In this document: piece by piece, positions 25,764 to 32,650 of the stretch | Numbering within the stretch: the stretch's first letter is position 1 | Layout: every line of letters starts with the position of its first letter | Assembly: GCA_021372575.1 (NCBI GenBank) | Contig: JAJFUE010000088.1 | Coordinates: 1-64,000, forward strand | DNA from: a bacterium | GTDB taxonomy: Bacteria; Sumerlaeota; Sumerlaeia; MVZB01 | DNA length: 64,000 nucleotides | Direction: 5' to 3' | The notes under the pieces: model-generated | What the model saw: only the letters and a program-made list of their open reading frames with translations | The model's database searches: none | Told to the model about the DNA's origin: nothing | Program-made: the position numbers and the translations under genes

Positions 25764-26951
25764 CTATTGTCGATGCCGCAAACGAACCGGATCCCGGTGC
25801 CACATTTCGTAGTGCCGGTTGCGCCATGGCGTCGGCTGGCGCAGCAGCGTCCGGCTCCACGACCGCAGTCCGATCGCGACCACGAACAGCGCCGCGAACG
25901 GCGTCAGCAGGTATCCGCTCCATGAAAATGTTTTCAGCTTCAGCTCAGCCGCCGCGCGCAGTGACATGATCGTCACGATTTGCGCGAGCGGCAGCAGCGT
26001 TCCCTCCCACCAGCCCCAGCCGAGCGCTGGGCCAAACAACAGGCTCAAGATCGGCCCGACGAAAATCGCGAGCGTCGCGGCCAGCACCAGCGGCGTGAGC
26101 AGCGCGCCGAAACACTTGCTGAAATTTTTGGTGAAGCCTTCCCACACTTCACGACCGGAGCGATACATCCGGCATCGCACAAGGCGCGAGCCGTCCGTCA
26201 GGTGCAGCTTGAGCTTGCAGCGCTTGGCGCGGCGCGCCAGCTCGAGGTCCTCGACAATCTGCGCGCGCACGCCGGCGTGGCCGCCGATCCGGTCGTAGGC
26301 CTCGCGCCGGAACAGCAGGCACGCGCCGCTGGCGACCGCGTAGTCCTTCATCGCGGGATGCGCGACGAGCGGCAGCGACAGCATCGTCGCCCCGGCGACC
26401 GTCAGCATCGGCACGCTGAGCCGCTCCCAGATCGTCACCGCGTCCAGCCGCGGCGGCGCGCTCAGCAGGTCGGCGCGGCTGTCGATCGCGAGTTTAACAA
26501 GGCGCTCGAGAGCGTGCGGCGCCCACACCGTGTCGGCATCGGTGAAGAGAAGGTATTCGCCTGTTGCCGCGCGGCTCATTTGATCGCACGCCCAGCTCTT
26601 GCCAATCCACATGATCGGCAGCGGCTCGCCGTCGATTACGCGGATGGCGACGTGCGGATACTGCGCCGCAACTTTGCGCGCGACCGCGCCCGTCTGATCT
26701 TCCGATTGATCGTTGAGAACCAGGATTTCAAAGTGAGGATAATTCTGACGCGCGAGCGATCCCAGGCACGCCGCGATGTTGTGCTCTTCGTTGCGCGCCG
26801 GAATGCAGATCGAAACCATTGGCGCCGGCTTCGGCAGCGCGAGCTGCTTCGCGCGCCGCGCGTCGCGCCGGATGAAGACGAAATTCGTAACGGCCAGCGC
26901 GGCCATCGCCGCGCAGCACGCCGTCATCAGGAGCTGATACAAAAGCATCAT
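25764..26951 (-). CDS. membrane-anchored family 2 glycosyltransferase
   Basis: 395 residues. One hydrophobic segment at residues 3-25, a GT-A catalytic domain of about 45-270, and three more membrane segments toward the C-terminus. The GT2 signature is clear: MVSICIPARNEEHNI, ILVLNDQSEDQT, the metal-binding LLFTDADT, and IVEDLELARRAKR as the acid/acceptor motif. The arrangement (GKSWACDQ, then DADT, then VEDLEL, then C-terminal membrane helices) is like the CrtQ-type enzymes that glycosylate lipid or carotenoid acceptors. The acceptor is not known. It lies upstream of glnA on the same strand, but the 180-base gap argues for separate transcription. Confidence 0.85.
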   Translation of the reverse strand: MMLLYQLLMTACCAAMAALAVTNFVFIRRDARRAKQLALPKPAPMVSICIPARNEEHNIAACLGSLARQNYPHFEILVLNDQSEDQTGAVARKVAAQYPHVAIRVIDGEPLPIMWIGKSWACDQMSRAATGEYLLFTDADTVWAPHALERLVKLAIDSRADLLSAPPRLDAVTIWERLSVPMLTVAGATMLSLPLVAHPAMKDYAVASGACLLFRREAYDRIGGHAGVRAQIVEDLELARRAKRCKLKLHLTDGSRLVRCRMYRSGREVWEGFTKNFSKCFGALLTPLVLAATLAIFVGPILSLLFGPALGWGWWEGTLLPLAQIVTIMSLRAAAELKLKTFSWSGYLLTPFAALFVVAIGLRSWSRTLLRQPTPWRNRHYEMWHRDPVRLRHRQ

Positions 26952-27192
26952 CGTTTACATGATCATCAGGGCAAAATCAACGCTGAAACGCTTCCCATCA
27001 TGCGCGCCGCGTTGCGGCCGGCGCATGCCGACGATTCGGCCACGGCCCCCGCAAGCGCGGGCGGCTGTGGAATTCGACGGCAGGCCAACGGGTCTGCCCG
27101 GCCGGTTGCGGATGATCATCAGCGCGCGATCTTGCGCCGCGCCCCGGGCGGCGGCTTGTCGATGCGCAGGCAGGTTCAAGGCTCTTAAACTT
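26952..27192. other. gap without a convincing gene
   Basis: About 240 bases between the GT2 gene and tRNA-Arg. Short GC-rich open frames on both strands (for example 26955-27179 minus) have Arg/Ala-rich translations without family resemblance or ribosome binding sites. Confidence 0.5.
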
Positions 27193-27269
27193 TGGTACGC
27201 CCGGCGCGATTCGAACGCGCGACCTCTTGCTCCGGAGGCAAGCGCTCTATCCAGCTGAGCTACGGGCGC
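27193..27269 (-). tRNA. tRNA-Arg (anticodon CCG)
   Basis: Full cloverleaf on the minus strand: acceptor GCGCCCG with CGGGCGT, D arm GCTC/GAGC, anticodon arm CTTGC-CTCCGGA-GCAAG with anticodon CCG, T arm GCGCG-TTCGAAT-CGCGC, and an encoded 3' CCA. It reads CGG codons. Confidence 0.97.
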
Positions 27270-27281
27270 CCCGGACTCAAT

Positions 27282-27309
27282 ATAGTAACAGCGACGCGGG
27301 TGGAGTCAA
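27282..27309 (-). promoter_or_regulatory. promoter of tRNA-Arg
   Basis: On the minus strand TTGACT (27304-27309), 16 bases, TACTAT (27282-27287). The predicted start, near 27275, is just ahead of the mature tRNA 5' end. Confidence 0.6.
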
Positions 27310-27386
27310 GGAAGAGTACTGCCTAAGGGCGCTTACAAATACTGGTCGGAGTACTCCCCGCAACCAAATTAAGCGAGTGTAAAAAC

Positions 27387-27752
27387 TCACTGTTTCTCGT
27401 CGGCACCTGAATTACCAACAAATGGTGCAAATTTTGGATCGTCATCCTTGATGTAATTGTTCAGCAGATCTCGAACGCGCCGTGCATGTTGGAAACTGAT
27501 TGTGACACTGCATTGACTCTTCAATTGAATCTTGCCGTCTTTGACACCAAGTATTTGAATGAAATCAAACCTTACATCCTCCTGTCCGATCATCATTTCG
27601 GTTCTGTTTGCATAGAAATCCGCAAAATCTCGCGATAAATATCTGTTAACCTGGCCAGGATCATCAAGGTTAAATTTATTGGTCGCTTTTTTAGTGTCGG
27701 ACGCTTCTTGCGATTTCGGTCCGGCAAGATTCTTACCTTTGGTTCTTTCCAT
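27387..27752 (-). CDS. DUF3467-like small protein, third gene of toxin-antitoxin operon
   Basis: 121 residues. Residues about 35-105 resemble the DUF3467 pattern: a strand pair (FYANRTEMMIGQEDVRFDF), a short loop, then VTISFQHARRVRDLLNNYI. DUF3467 proteins are small and of unknown function. The start at 27752 has GGAGG 6 bases upstream and lies 2 bases after the stop of the XRE gene, so it is almost certainly translated from the same message. An upstream ATG at 27770 lacks a box. The gene is AT-rich like its two partners and unlike the flanking chromosome. It may be a third component of the toxin-antitoxin locus or a hitch-hiker; the sequence does not decide. Confidence 0.75.
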   Translation of the reverse strand: MERTKGKNLAGPKSQEASDTKKATNKFNLDDPGQVNRYLSRDFADFYANRTEMMIGQEDVRFDFIQILGVKDGKIQLKSQCSVTISFQHARRVRDLLNNYIKDDDPKFAPFVGNSGADEKQ

Positions 27753-27753
27753 G

Positions 27754-28305
27754 TTAATCCTCCGCAACATATTTGATTTCGTTATAATCGGAATGCTTTT
27801 GATAACGATCTGCGATCAATTCTCCTTTCCTTACCGATCCACTTGCATGATGCGCAAGGAAAAGCGCCAGAGGAGAGACCGGCGTTGCGGCGACAGTTGG
27901 CGCATCCACAACGCTAATTTCTTCTGATAATTTCCGTGCGATGATCTCCTTTTCCTCCTCAAACGACGCCGAGGACAGAGCGAATGAAGAAAGATCATCA
28001 AGCATGTCAATTAATTTACTAAATGGCACAAACTTAACCGCTAATGCGGTATCGAACGCCTTCGCAAGTTTGAAAAGTGTCTTGAGAGTAATTTTGTCAC
28101 CATAATCAGGATTTTCTAAACGAGCTATCACCGTTTGTCCAAGGGATGCTTTCTCTCCCAATATATTTTGGGTCATTCGTCTCTGTTCACGCAAAACCCT
28201 AATTTGAAGAGGAATCCCGGTGGTCACGCTTTCGACAACAAACGCGTCTCGATATTCGGGATCGTTCAATTCCTCTAATAGGAGTTCTTTATCGAGAATG
28301 CTCAT
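27754..28305 (-). CDS. XRE-family antitoxin (HigA-like)
   Basis: 183 residues. Residues about 30-85 are an XRE helix-turn-helix: IRVLREQRRMTQNILGEKAS, then LGQTVIARLENPDYG as recognition helix, then LKTLFKLAKAFDTAL. The C-terminal 90 residues are an extension I do not recognise and may bind the toxin or partner. The ATG overlaps the toxin's stop codon (ATGA), with AAGGA 7 bases upstream, so translation is coupled. Toxin-first order with an XRE antitoxin is the HigBA arrangement. It probably represses its own operon through the palindrome at 28715-28730. Confidence 0.85.
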   Translation of the reverse strand: MSILDKELLLEELNDPEYRDAFVVESVTTGIPLQIRVLREQRRMTQNILGEKASLGQTVIARLENPDYGDKITLKTLFKLAKAFDTALAVKFVPFSKLIDMLDDLSSFALSSASFEEEKEIIARKLSEEISVVDAPTVAATPVSPLALFLAHHASGSVRKGELIADRYQKHSDYNEIKYVAED

Positions 28306-28706
28306 GCTGATTCCTTCTTTCTCTTCCCTAACTCGCAGAGCCTGGTTTTCGGATCTTTCTTTGCTATGCCCATGTTGTTTTTAGCGACTTGCAATGCACT
28401 CTTTGGCTCAAAATGTCCACCGCGCTCTTTTGCACAGACTACGATTGAGAATTGCCCTGGTTGGGGACCAAAAAATCCAAGTGGACGGTGCTGTATGTTA
28501 TCACTGTGGAACCGAATCTCTCCAATCCCTTCGCCGTTCGTGAGTGGCTTATAATGTTCCCGCCAATCCAAGAGCTCGTGATCTTTAAGAAATCCAATGA
28601 TCCACGTCCACTTAGCTCGCGATCTGGGCGGAAGGCCCGAATACCATTCTTCGACGACGCTCTTTCCGCCAGCATTGACAAATGAGAGTATCGTCCATGT
28701 TGCCAT
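28302..28706 (-). CDS. Gp49/HigB-like toxin of the RelE superfamily
   Basis: 134 residues. The pattern TWTILSFVNAGGKSVVEEWY, helical AKWTWIIGFLKDH, then the core YKPLTNGEGIGEIRFHSDN and QFSIVVCAKERGGHFEPK matches the Gp49-like (DUF891/HigB) branch of RelE-type ribosome-dependent mRNA interferases. Family members cut mRNA on the ribosome and are held by the cognate XRE antitoxin, which is encoded next. The predicted promoter places the transcript start at or within a base or two of the ATG, so the message may be leaderless; there is no ribosome binding site. The gene is AT-rich compared with flanking genes. Confidence 0.85.
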   Translation of the reverse strand: MATWTILSFVNAGGKSVVEEWYSGLPPRSRAKWTWIIGFLKDHELLDWREHYKPLTNGEGIGEIRFHSDNIQHRPLGFFGPQPGQFSIVVCAKERGGHFEPKSALQVAKNNMGIAKKDPKTRLCELGKRKKESA

Positions 28707-28711
28707 TAGAC

Positions 28712-28739
28712 TTTATAGCAATTTTGCTATCTCTTCAAC
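28712..28739 (-). promoter_or_regulatory. toxin-antitoxin promoter with overlapping palindromic operator
   Basis: On the minus strand TTGAAG (28733-28738) or GTTGAA one base upstream, 15-16 bases, TATAAA (28712-28717). A perfect palindrome ATAGCAA-TT-TTGCTAT (28715-28730) fills the spacer and overlaps the -10 box, the expected place for autorepression by the XRE protein. The start codon begins 5 bases after the -10 box. Confidence 0.7.
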
Positions 28740-28807
28740 TTTTTTTTCAGGGTCGGTGTTTTTAACCTGCGGAAGACCCTGCACCTTCAGATCAATTCAC
28801 CCGAATT

Positions 28808-28827
28808 TGCAGGTAGAATTACCTGCA
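28808..28827. repeat. perfect palindrome TGCAGGTA-GAAT-TACCTGCA
   Basis: 8-bp arms around 4 bases, about 75 bases upstream of the toxin-antitoxin promoter. It could be a second operator or an RNA hairpin. The rest of 28740-28929 is AT-rich and shows no gene. Confidence 0.6.
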
Positions 28828-28929
28828 CCACTCGGAAACGAACCACTTTCAACCCAAGTTATATTTCATCCTTTGTCCGAAAAAACAAGGCCAAAACGAA
28901 TGTCAGGAAACTGTTCTGCATGCCTAAAT

Positions 28930-28957
28930 GGGTCCTACGGGAAAACCCATAGGACCC
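28930..28957. repeat. hairpin of the GGTCCTATA family
   Basis: GGGTCCTACGGG-AAAA-CCCATAGGACCC, one mismatch pair in 12. It lies 35 bases after the epimerase stop and marks the border between GC-rich chromosome and the AT-rich toxin-antitoxin islet. It may help end the epimerase transcript, but lacks a T-run. Confidence 0.7.
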
Positions 28958-28991
28958 ATAACATATCAGACAGATCGAACCGATCGTAAGA

Positions 28992-29945
28992 TTACTTGGC
29001 CCAGGCGGCCGCGTTCTCTTTGTACCACGCGATCGTGCGCTTGATGCCCTCGCCGAAATCGACGCTGACGTCGTAGCCGAGCAGCTCGCGCGCCTTGCTG
29101 ATGTCGGCGAGCGAATGCTTGACGTCGCCGATGCGCGCCGGCTCGAAGACCGGCTTGATGTCCGTGCCGAGGGCCTCGTTGATCGCCTTCAGGAGGTCGA
29201 GCAGCGAGTAGGACGTGCCGCACGCGATGTTGATGACCTGGCCGGCGACCGGGTTCTTCGTCGTCGCGGCAAGGATGTTCGCCTTAACGTTGTTCAGCAC
29301 GTAGGTAAAGTCGCGCGTCTGCAGGCCGTCGCCATAGACCGTCGGCCGCTTGCCTTCAATGACCGCGGTGACGAACAGCGGGATGACCGCGCTGTACTGG
29401 CTCATCGGGTCCTGGCGCGGGCCGAACACGTTGAAGTAGCGCAGGCACACGGTCTCGAGTTTCATCGAGTGCCAGAAGCACTGGCAGAAGTATTCGCTCG
29501 CCAGCTTGGCGGAGGCATACGGCGACAGCGGCGCGGGCAGCAGCGTCTCGTCCTTGACCGGCTTCGGCTGGTCGCCGTATGCCGAGCTGGACGCCGCATA
29601 GACGACGCGCTTGATCTTCGCATCGACCGCGGCCTTCAGGATGTTGATCGTGCCCATGACGTTGGTTTCGCTCGTCATGACGGGCTCCTCGACGGAGCGC
29701 TGCACGCTCGGGTAGGCGCCCTGGTGCAGGATGTAGTCCATGTCGGCGCACGCGCGGCGGCAGTCGTCGGCGCTGCGCAGGTCGCCCTCGATCAGGTCGA
29801 TCTTGCCCTTGAATTGCGCGAGGTTCTCGCGCTTGCCGGTCTCGAAGTTGTCCAGCACGCGAACGGAATGGCCCTGCTTGAGCAGTTCCTCGACGATATT
29901 GGAGCCGATAAAGCCCCCGCCGCCGGTCACAAGAAAATTCGACAT
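28992..29945 (-). CDS. NAD-dependent sugar-nucleotide epimerase/dehydratase
   Basis: 317 residues, an extended SDR-fold enzyme of the UDP-glucose/UDP-GlcNAc 4-epimerase group (GalE/WbpP-like). The NAD site GGGGFIG is at residues 8-14; the catalytic set is Ser120/121 in AASSSAYG, Tyr143 and Lys147 in YASAK. FNVFGPRQDP and GDGLQTRDFTYV are the usual sugar-nucleotide-binding stretches. The exact substrate is not fixed by sequence. The second of two adjacent ATGs (29945) is preferred for spacing from GGGAGG. The gene is 75 bases after the beta-propeller gene on the same strand and may share its transcript. Confidence 0.9.
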   Translation of the reverse strand: MSNFLVTGGGGFIGSNIVEELLKQGHSVRVLDNFETGKRENLAQFKGKIDLIEGDLRSADDCRRACADMDYILHQGAYPSVQRSVEEPVMTSETNVMGTINILKAAVDAKIKRVVYAASSSAYGDQPKPVKDETLLPAPLSPYASAKLASEYFCQCFWHSMKLETVCLRYFNVFGPRQDPMSQYSAVIPLFVTAVIEGKRPTVYGDGLQTRDFTYVLNNVKANILAATTKNPVAGQVINIACGTSYSLLDLLKAINEALGTDIKPVFEPARIGDVKHSLADISKARELLGYDVSVDFGEGIKRTIAWYKENAAAWAK

Positions 29946-30020
29946 CATAGCCTCCCTGACAGTTTCTGAGTGTTGAGCGCCCCCGCTGTTCCGGCGCTCA
30001 TGCTGGTGCGGGTCATTACG

Positions 30021-32240
30021 CTATTTCCTGATCGTAAAGACAACCTTCGCCACCGACGTGTTCCCTTCGCGATCGGTCACGTTGACGGTCGCCGTGTATT
30101 CGCCGGGCTCGAGCGCGGCCGTTTGCGCCTCGAATTGCTCGTGGCGCTGATCGAGCACGCCATCGACCGGCTGAAGCGACGCCTCGTCCTTGTTGTTGAG
30201 GTCGTATTTGGCCGCAACGAGGTTCGACGTCGCGTCGGACGCCTCGAACTGGATGCGCGCAACCCGGCCATCGACCGTGGCGCGCAGCTTGTCGATCGCC
30301 GGCGCCGTGTTGTCGATCGCGACCTCATCCGAGACGAACTCGCCCGTGAGCGCGGCCCCCGGGGCGTTGTCCCGCTTGTCCGAGGCGACGACCTTGAAGC
30401 GGTAATGGCCGTCGGCCATCTGGCTGCTCGAGACCATCTGGCGCGGCTGCGTCAGGTCCTCGGCGACCAGCTTCCAAGCTTCCTCGTCGCGGTCGCGATA
30501 GTAAAGCGCATAAACGAGCGTGTCGTTGTTCGGATCGCCCGCGCGCCATGTCACGTTATACACCATCGAGTTGGAGCGCGGCTGGCGCTCGACCGACTTG
30601 CCCTGCGCGGACTGGCGCGTGCCGGTCGTCCCGGCCTGCGTGCCTTGCGGCTGCTCGCCCGGGCTTGCGCTCGGGCCGGCTTGCGGCGGGTTCACCGGTT
30701 CGACGCGAACGTTGTTGACGCGCGGCGGACGGTTCGGCTCGACGAAGAACAGCTCGGCCCAATCGACGCGCAGCGGATCCTTGCCGCGCTGCTCGAGCGT
30801 CAGGCGATACTGCGCGTAGCGCGCCACGCCCTCGGGCATGGCGATCGCCTCGCCGTTCTGCGCCTCGGCCTGGCGGCTCCAGTCGCCCCACAGCTCGGAG
30901 TCGGTGTCGCCGTCGTTGCCCAGCCGGAACTCGACGAGACACTTCTGGCGGTTGCCGATCGTGCCGTTGGCGTAGAACCTGCCCCAGCGCACCGGAACGC
31001 GGGCGTCGATCGCGCGCGAAACGAAGACGGCCTGGCCCGCGCGCTCCTGGTCCATCGTGAAGGCCGCGCCGTTGCGGGCGCTCGCGAGCAGGTAATGATC
31101 GCCGATCTGGCGAATGCGAACGACGAAGTCCTCGCGCAAATCGACGACAATGCTCGAATGGCCGTGCAGATCGACTTCATACACGCGCCCCTGGCTGCCG
31201 GCGGCAACGAGCACGCCGTCGCCTGGCGCCGCGGCCAGGTCGCTGATCGGCCGCTCCGGCGAGGTCCACAACTCGCGCTGGTAGCCCTTCGCGTCGAGCA
31301 CGACGACCTGGCTGCGCGGCGGGCCGCCAAGACGCTCGCGCGACGAGGAAAACGCGCGGACGAGGTCGCCGCGCGGCGGCGCGCCGATCGGCGGCGCCTC
31401 GGGATTGCCCGGGATGCGCGTCGCAAGCTGAAGCGCGAGAGGGGACGGCGCGCGCTCGGTGTTCAGCGCCAGCGCCAGGCCGTCCTTGAGCGGCTGAAGC
31501 GCGCGGATCTCCTCGGCCTGCGAATCATAAACGACTTCGGGTTTCTGATCGGGGTGCGCCGGATCGAGCCGGTAAAGCAGCCCCGGATTCTGGCCGGCGA
31601 CGTAAATCCAGCCGGCCTTCCCCATCAGCCCGTCCTTGTCGATCCACAGGTCGAGCAGGTTGGTCGATGAAAACTTGTGGACTTCCTTCACCTCGGGCGA
31701 GGACTTGCCCGGCCGAATCCGGAACAGCCGGCCGTCGGAGCCCGTCGCGGCCCAGATGTTGCCGTCACCGTCCTGGATCATGCGCCACACGAAATTCGCG
31801 TTCAGCCTGGTGAACGTCGTCAGCGCGTCCTTCTCGGCAAGCTTGAAAATGCGGCCGCTCGGCGCGGCGGCGACCAGCACCGAGCCGTCGGCGAGCCTCA
31901 GCATGGCCGTCAGCTCGGGGTCGTTGATCTGGGCGACCGTCCTGCTGGTTTTGGCGTCGATCACGCGCACGAGGCGGCCCGAATGGCCCGTCGCGCACAG
32001 GACCGAACCGGCCGGCTCCTCGAGGGCGTCCCACACGATCTCGGCGCCGGCGGGGCCGCGCTCGCGGCGGGCGTAGCTCGGCATCAGGTATCCATCGCTG
32101 GTCAGCGCGACCGACTTGAGCTCGCCCTGAGAGAACGTGGCGAAATCATCCTCGCGCACCGAATTGGTCTGCACCGCCGAGGCTGTTGCCGCCAATCCAA
32201 AAACCACAGCAAAAACGAATGCCTGGAGTTTAAAATTCAT
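30021..32240 (-). CDS. secreted beta-propeller protein
   Basis: 739 residues. A signal peptide (LQAFVFAVVFGLAATASA) leads into about 400 residues of repeated short strands with the motif VLVAA-x-SGR-x-F/Y (GSVLVAAAPSGRIFKL, NIWAATGSDGRLFRI, GVLVAAGSQGRVYEV), the look of a six- or seven-bladed NHL/two-component-regulator propeller. The C-terminal third has two fibronectin/Ig-like domains (about 530-740), including YRFKVVASDKRDN and PGEYTATVNVTDREGN. The start at 32240 has GAGG 8-9 bases upstream. It is the last member of a run with the NTF2-like and S55 genes (14 and 9 bases apart). Confidence 0.8.
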   Translation of the reverse strand: MNFKLQAFVFAVVFGLAATASAVQTNSVREDDFATFSQGELKSVALTSDGYLMPSYARRERGPAGAEIVWDALEEPAGSVLCATGHSGRLVRVIDAKTSRTVAQINDPELTAMLRLADGSVLVAAAPSGRIFKLAEKDALTTFTRLNANFVWRMIQDGDGNIWAATGSDGRLFRIRPGKSSPEVKEVHKFSSTNLLDLWIDKDGLMGKAGWIYVAGQNPGLLYRLDPAHPDQKPEVVYDSQAEEIRALQPLKDGLALALNTERAPSPLALQLATRIPGNPEAPPIGAPPRGDLVRAFSSSRERLGGPPRSQVVVLDAKGYQRELWTSPERPISDLAAAPGDGVLVAAGSQGRVYEVDLHGHSSIVVDLREDFVVRIRQIGDHYLLASARNGAAFTMDQERAGQAVFVSRAIDARVPVRWGRFYANGTIGNRQKCLVEFRLGNDGDTDSELWGDWSRQAEAQNGEAIAMPEGVARYAQYRLTLEQRGKDPLRVDWAELFFVEPNRPPRVNNVRVEPVNPPQAGPSASPGEQPQGTQAGTTGTRQSAQGKSVERQPRSNSMVYNVTWRAGDPNNDTLVYALYYRDRDEEAWKLVAEDLTQPRQMVSSSQMADGHYRFKVVASDKRDNAPGAALTGEFVSDEVAIDNTAPAIDKLRATVDGRVARIQFEASDATSNLVAAKYDLNNKDEASLQPVDGVLDQRHEQFEAQTAALEPGEYTATVNVTDREGNTSVAKVVFTIRK

Positions 32241-32254
32241 CTTGCGGACCTCTT

Positions 32255-32641
32255 TTACTGCTGCGGTGGCCGCGTTGGCGACCAGTGCGTTTGGATAATG
32301 CGCCAGCAATCAGGGTCGTGGCGATAAACCTCGGTGCAATTCCAAGGATATGCGACACGATTTGCATAACCTATAAAATTGAACGTGAGCACGGCGGCCT
32401 CGCCGCAAAATTGAACCTTCGGATTGAGCAGTTCGTAGCGATCAAGATGGACCTGCCCACGCAACGCATCATACCAAGCGGTAAGGGCATCCAAGCCATC
32501 CAACCGCCGCTCAACCATGTTATCGAAATAAACGACATCGGGGGCGGAGATCTCCAGAAATCCCGAAGGATCGCCCTGGCTCCAACGATCGAGCGCAAGC
32601 CGTTCCGTTGCGATCAGATCTTCCGCTTGCTTGTCCATCAT
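32255..32641 (-). CDS. NTF2/SnoaL-like protein
   Basis: 128 residues of the NTF2-like fold (DUF4440/SnoaL type): an N-terminal helix pair (LIATERLALDRWSQGDPSGF), VVYFDNMVERRLDGLDAL, then strands VQFCGEAAVLTFNFIGY and WRIIQTHWS. Members are small pocket proteins used as enzymes, immunity or association domains; no function can be assigned. No signal peptide. It sits between an exported peptidase gene and an exported propeller gene with gaps of 9 and 14 bases, so an operon is likely even though this protein appears cytosolic. Confidence 0.85.
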   Translation of the reverse strand: MMDKQAEDLIATERLALDRWSQGDPSGFLEISAPDVVYFDNMVERRLDGLDALTAWYDALRGQVHLDRYELLNPKVQFCGEAAVLTFNFIGYANRVAYPWNCTEVYRHDPDCWRIIQTHWSPTRPPQQ

Positions 32642-32650
32642 GGTCTGCCT

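Noticed and set aside
27193-28960. Integration of the AT-rich toxin-antitoxin islet at tRNA-Arg
   Set aside because: The islet lies on the 5' side of the tRNA and no duplicated tRNA 3' end or integrase is visible, so a tRNA-targeted island is not supported.
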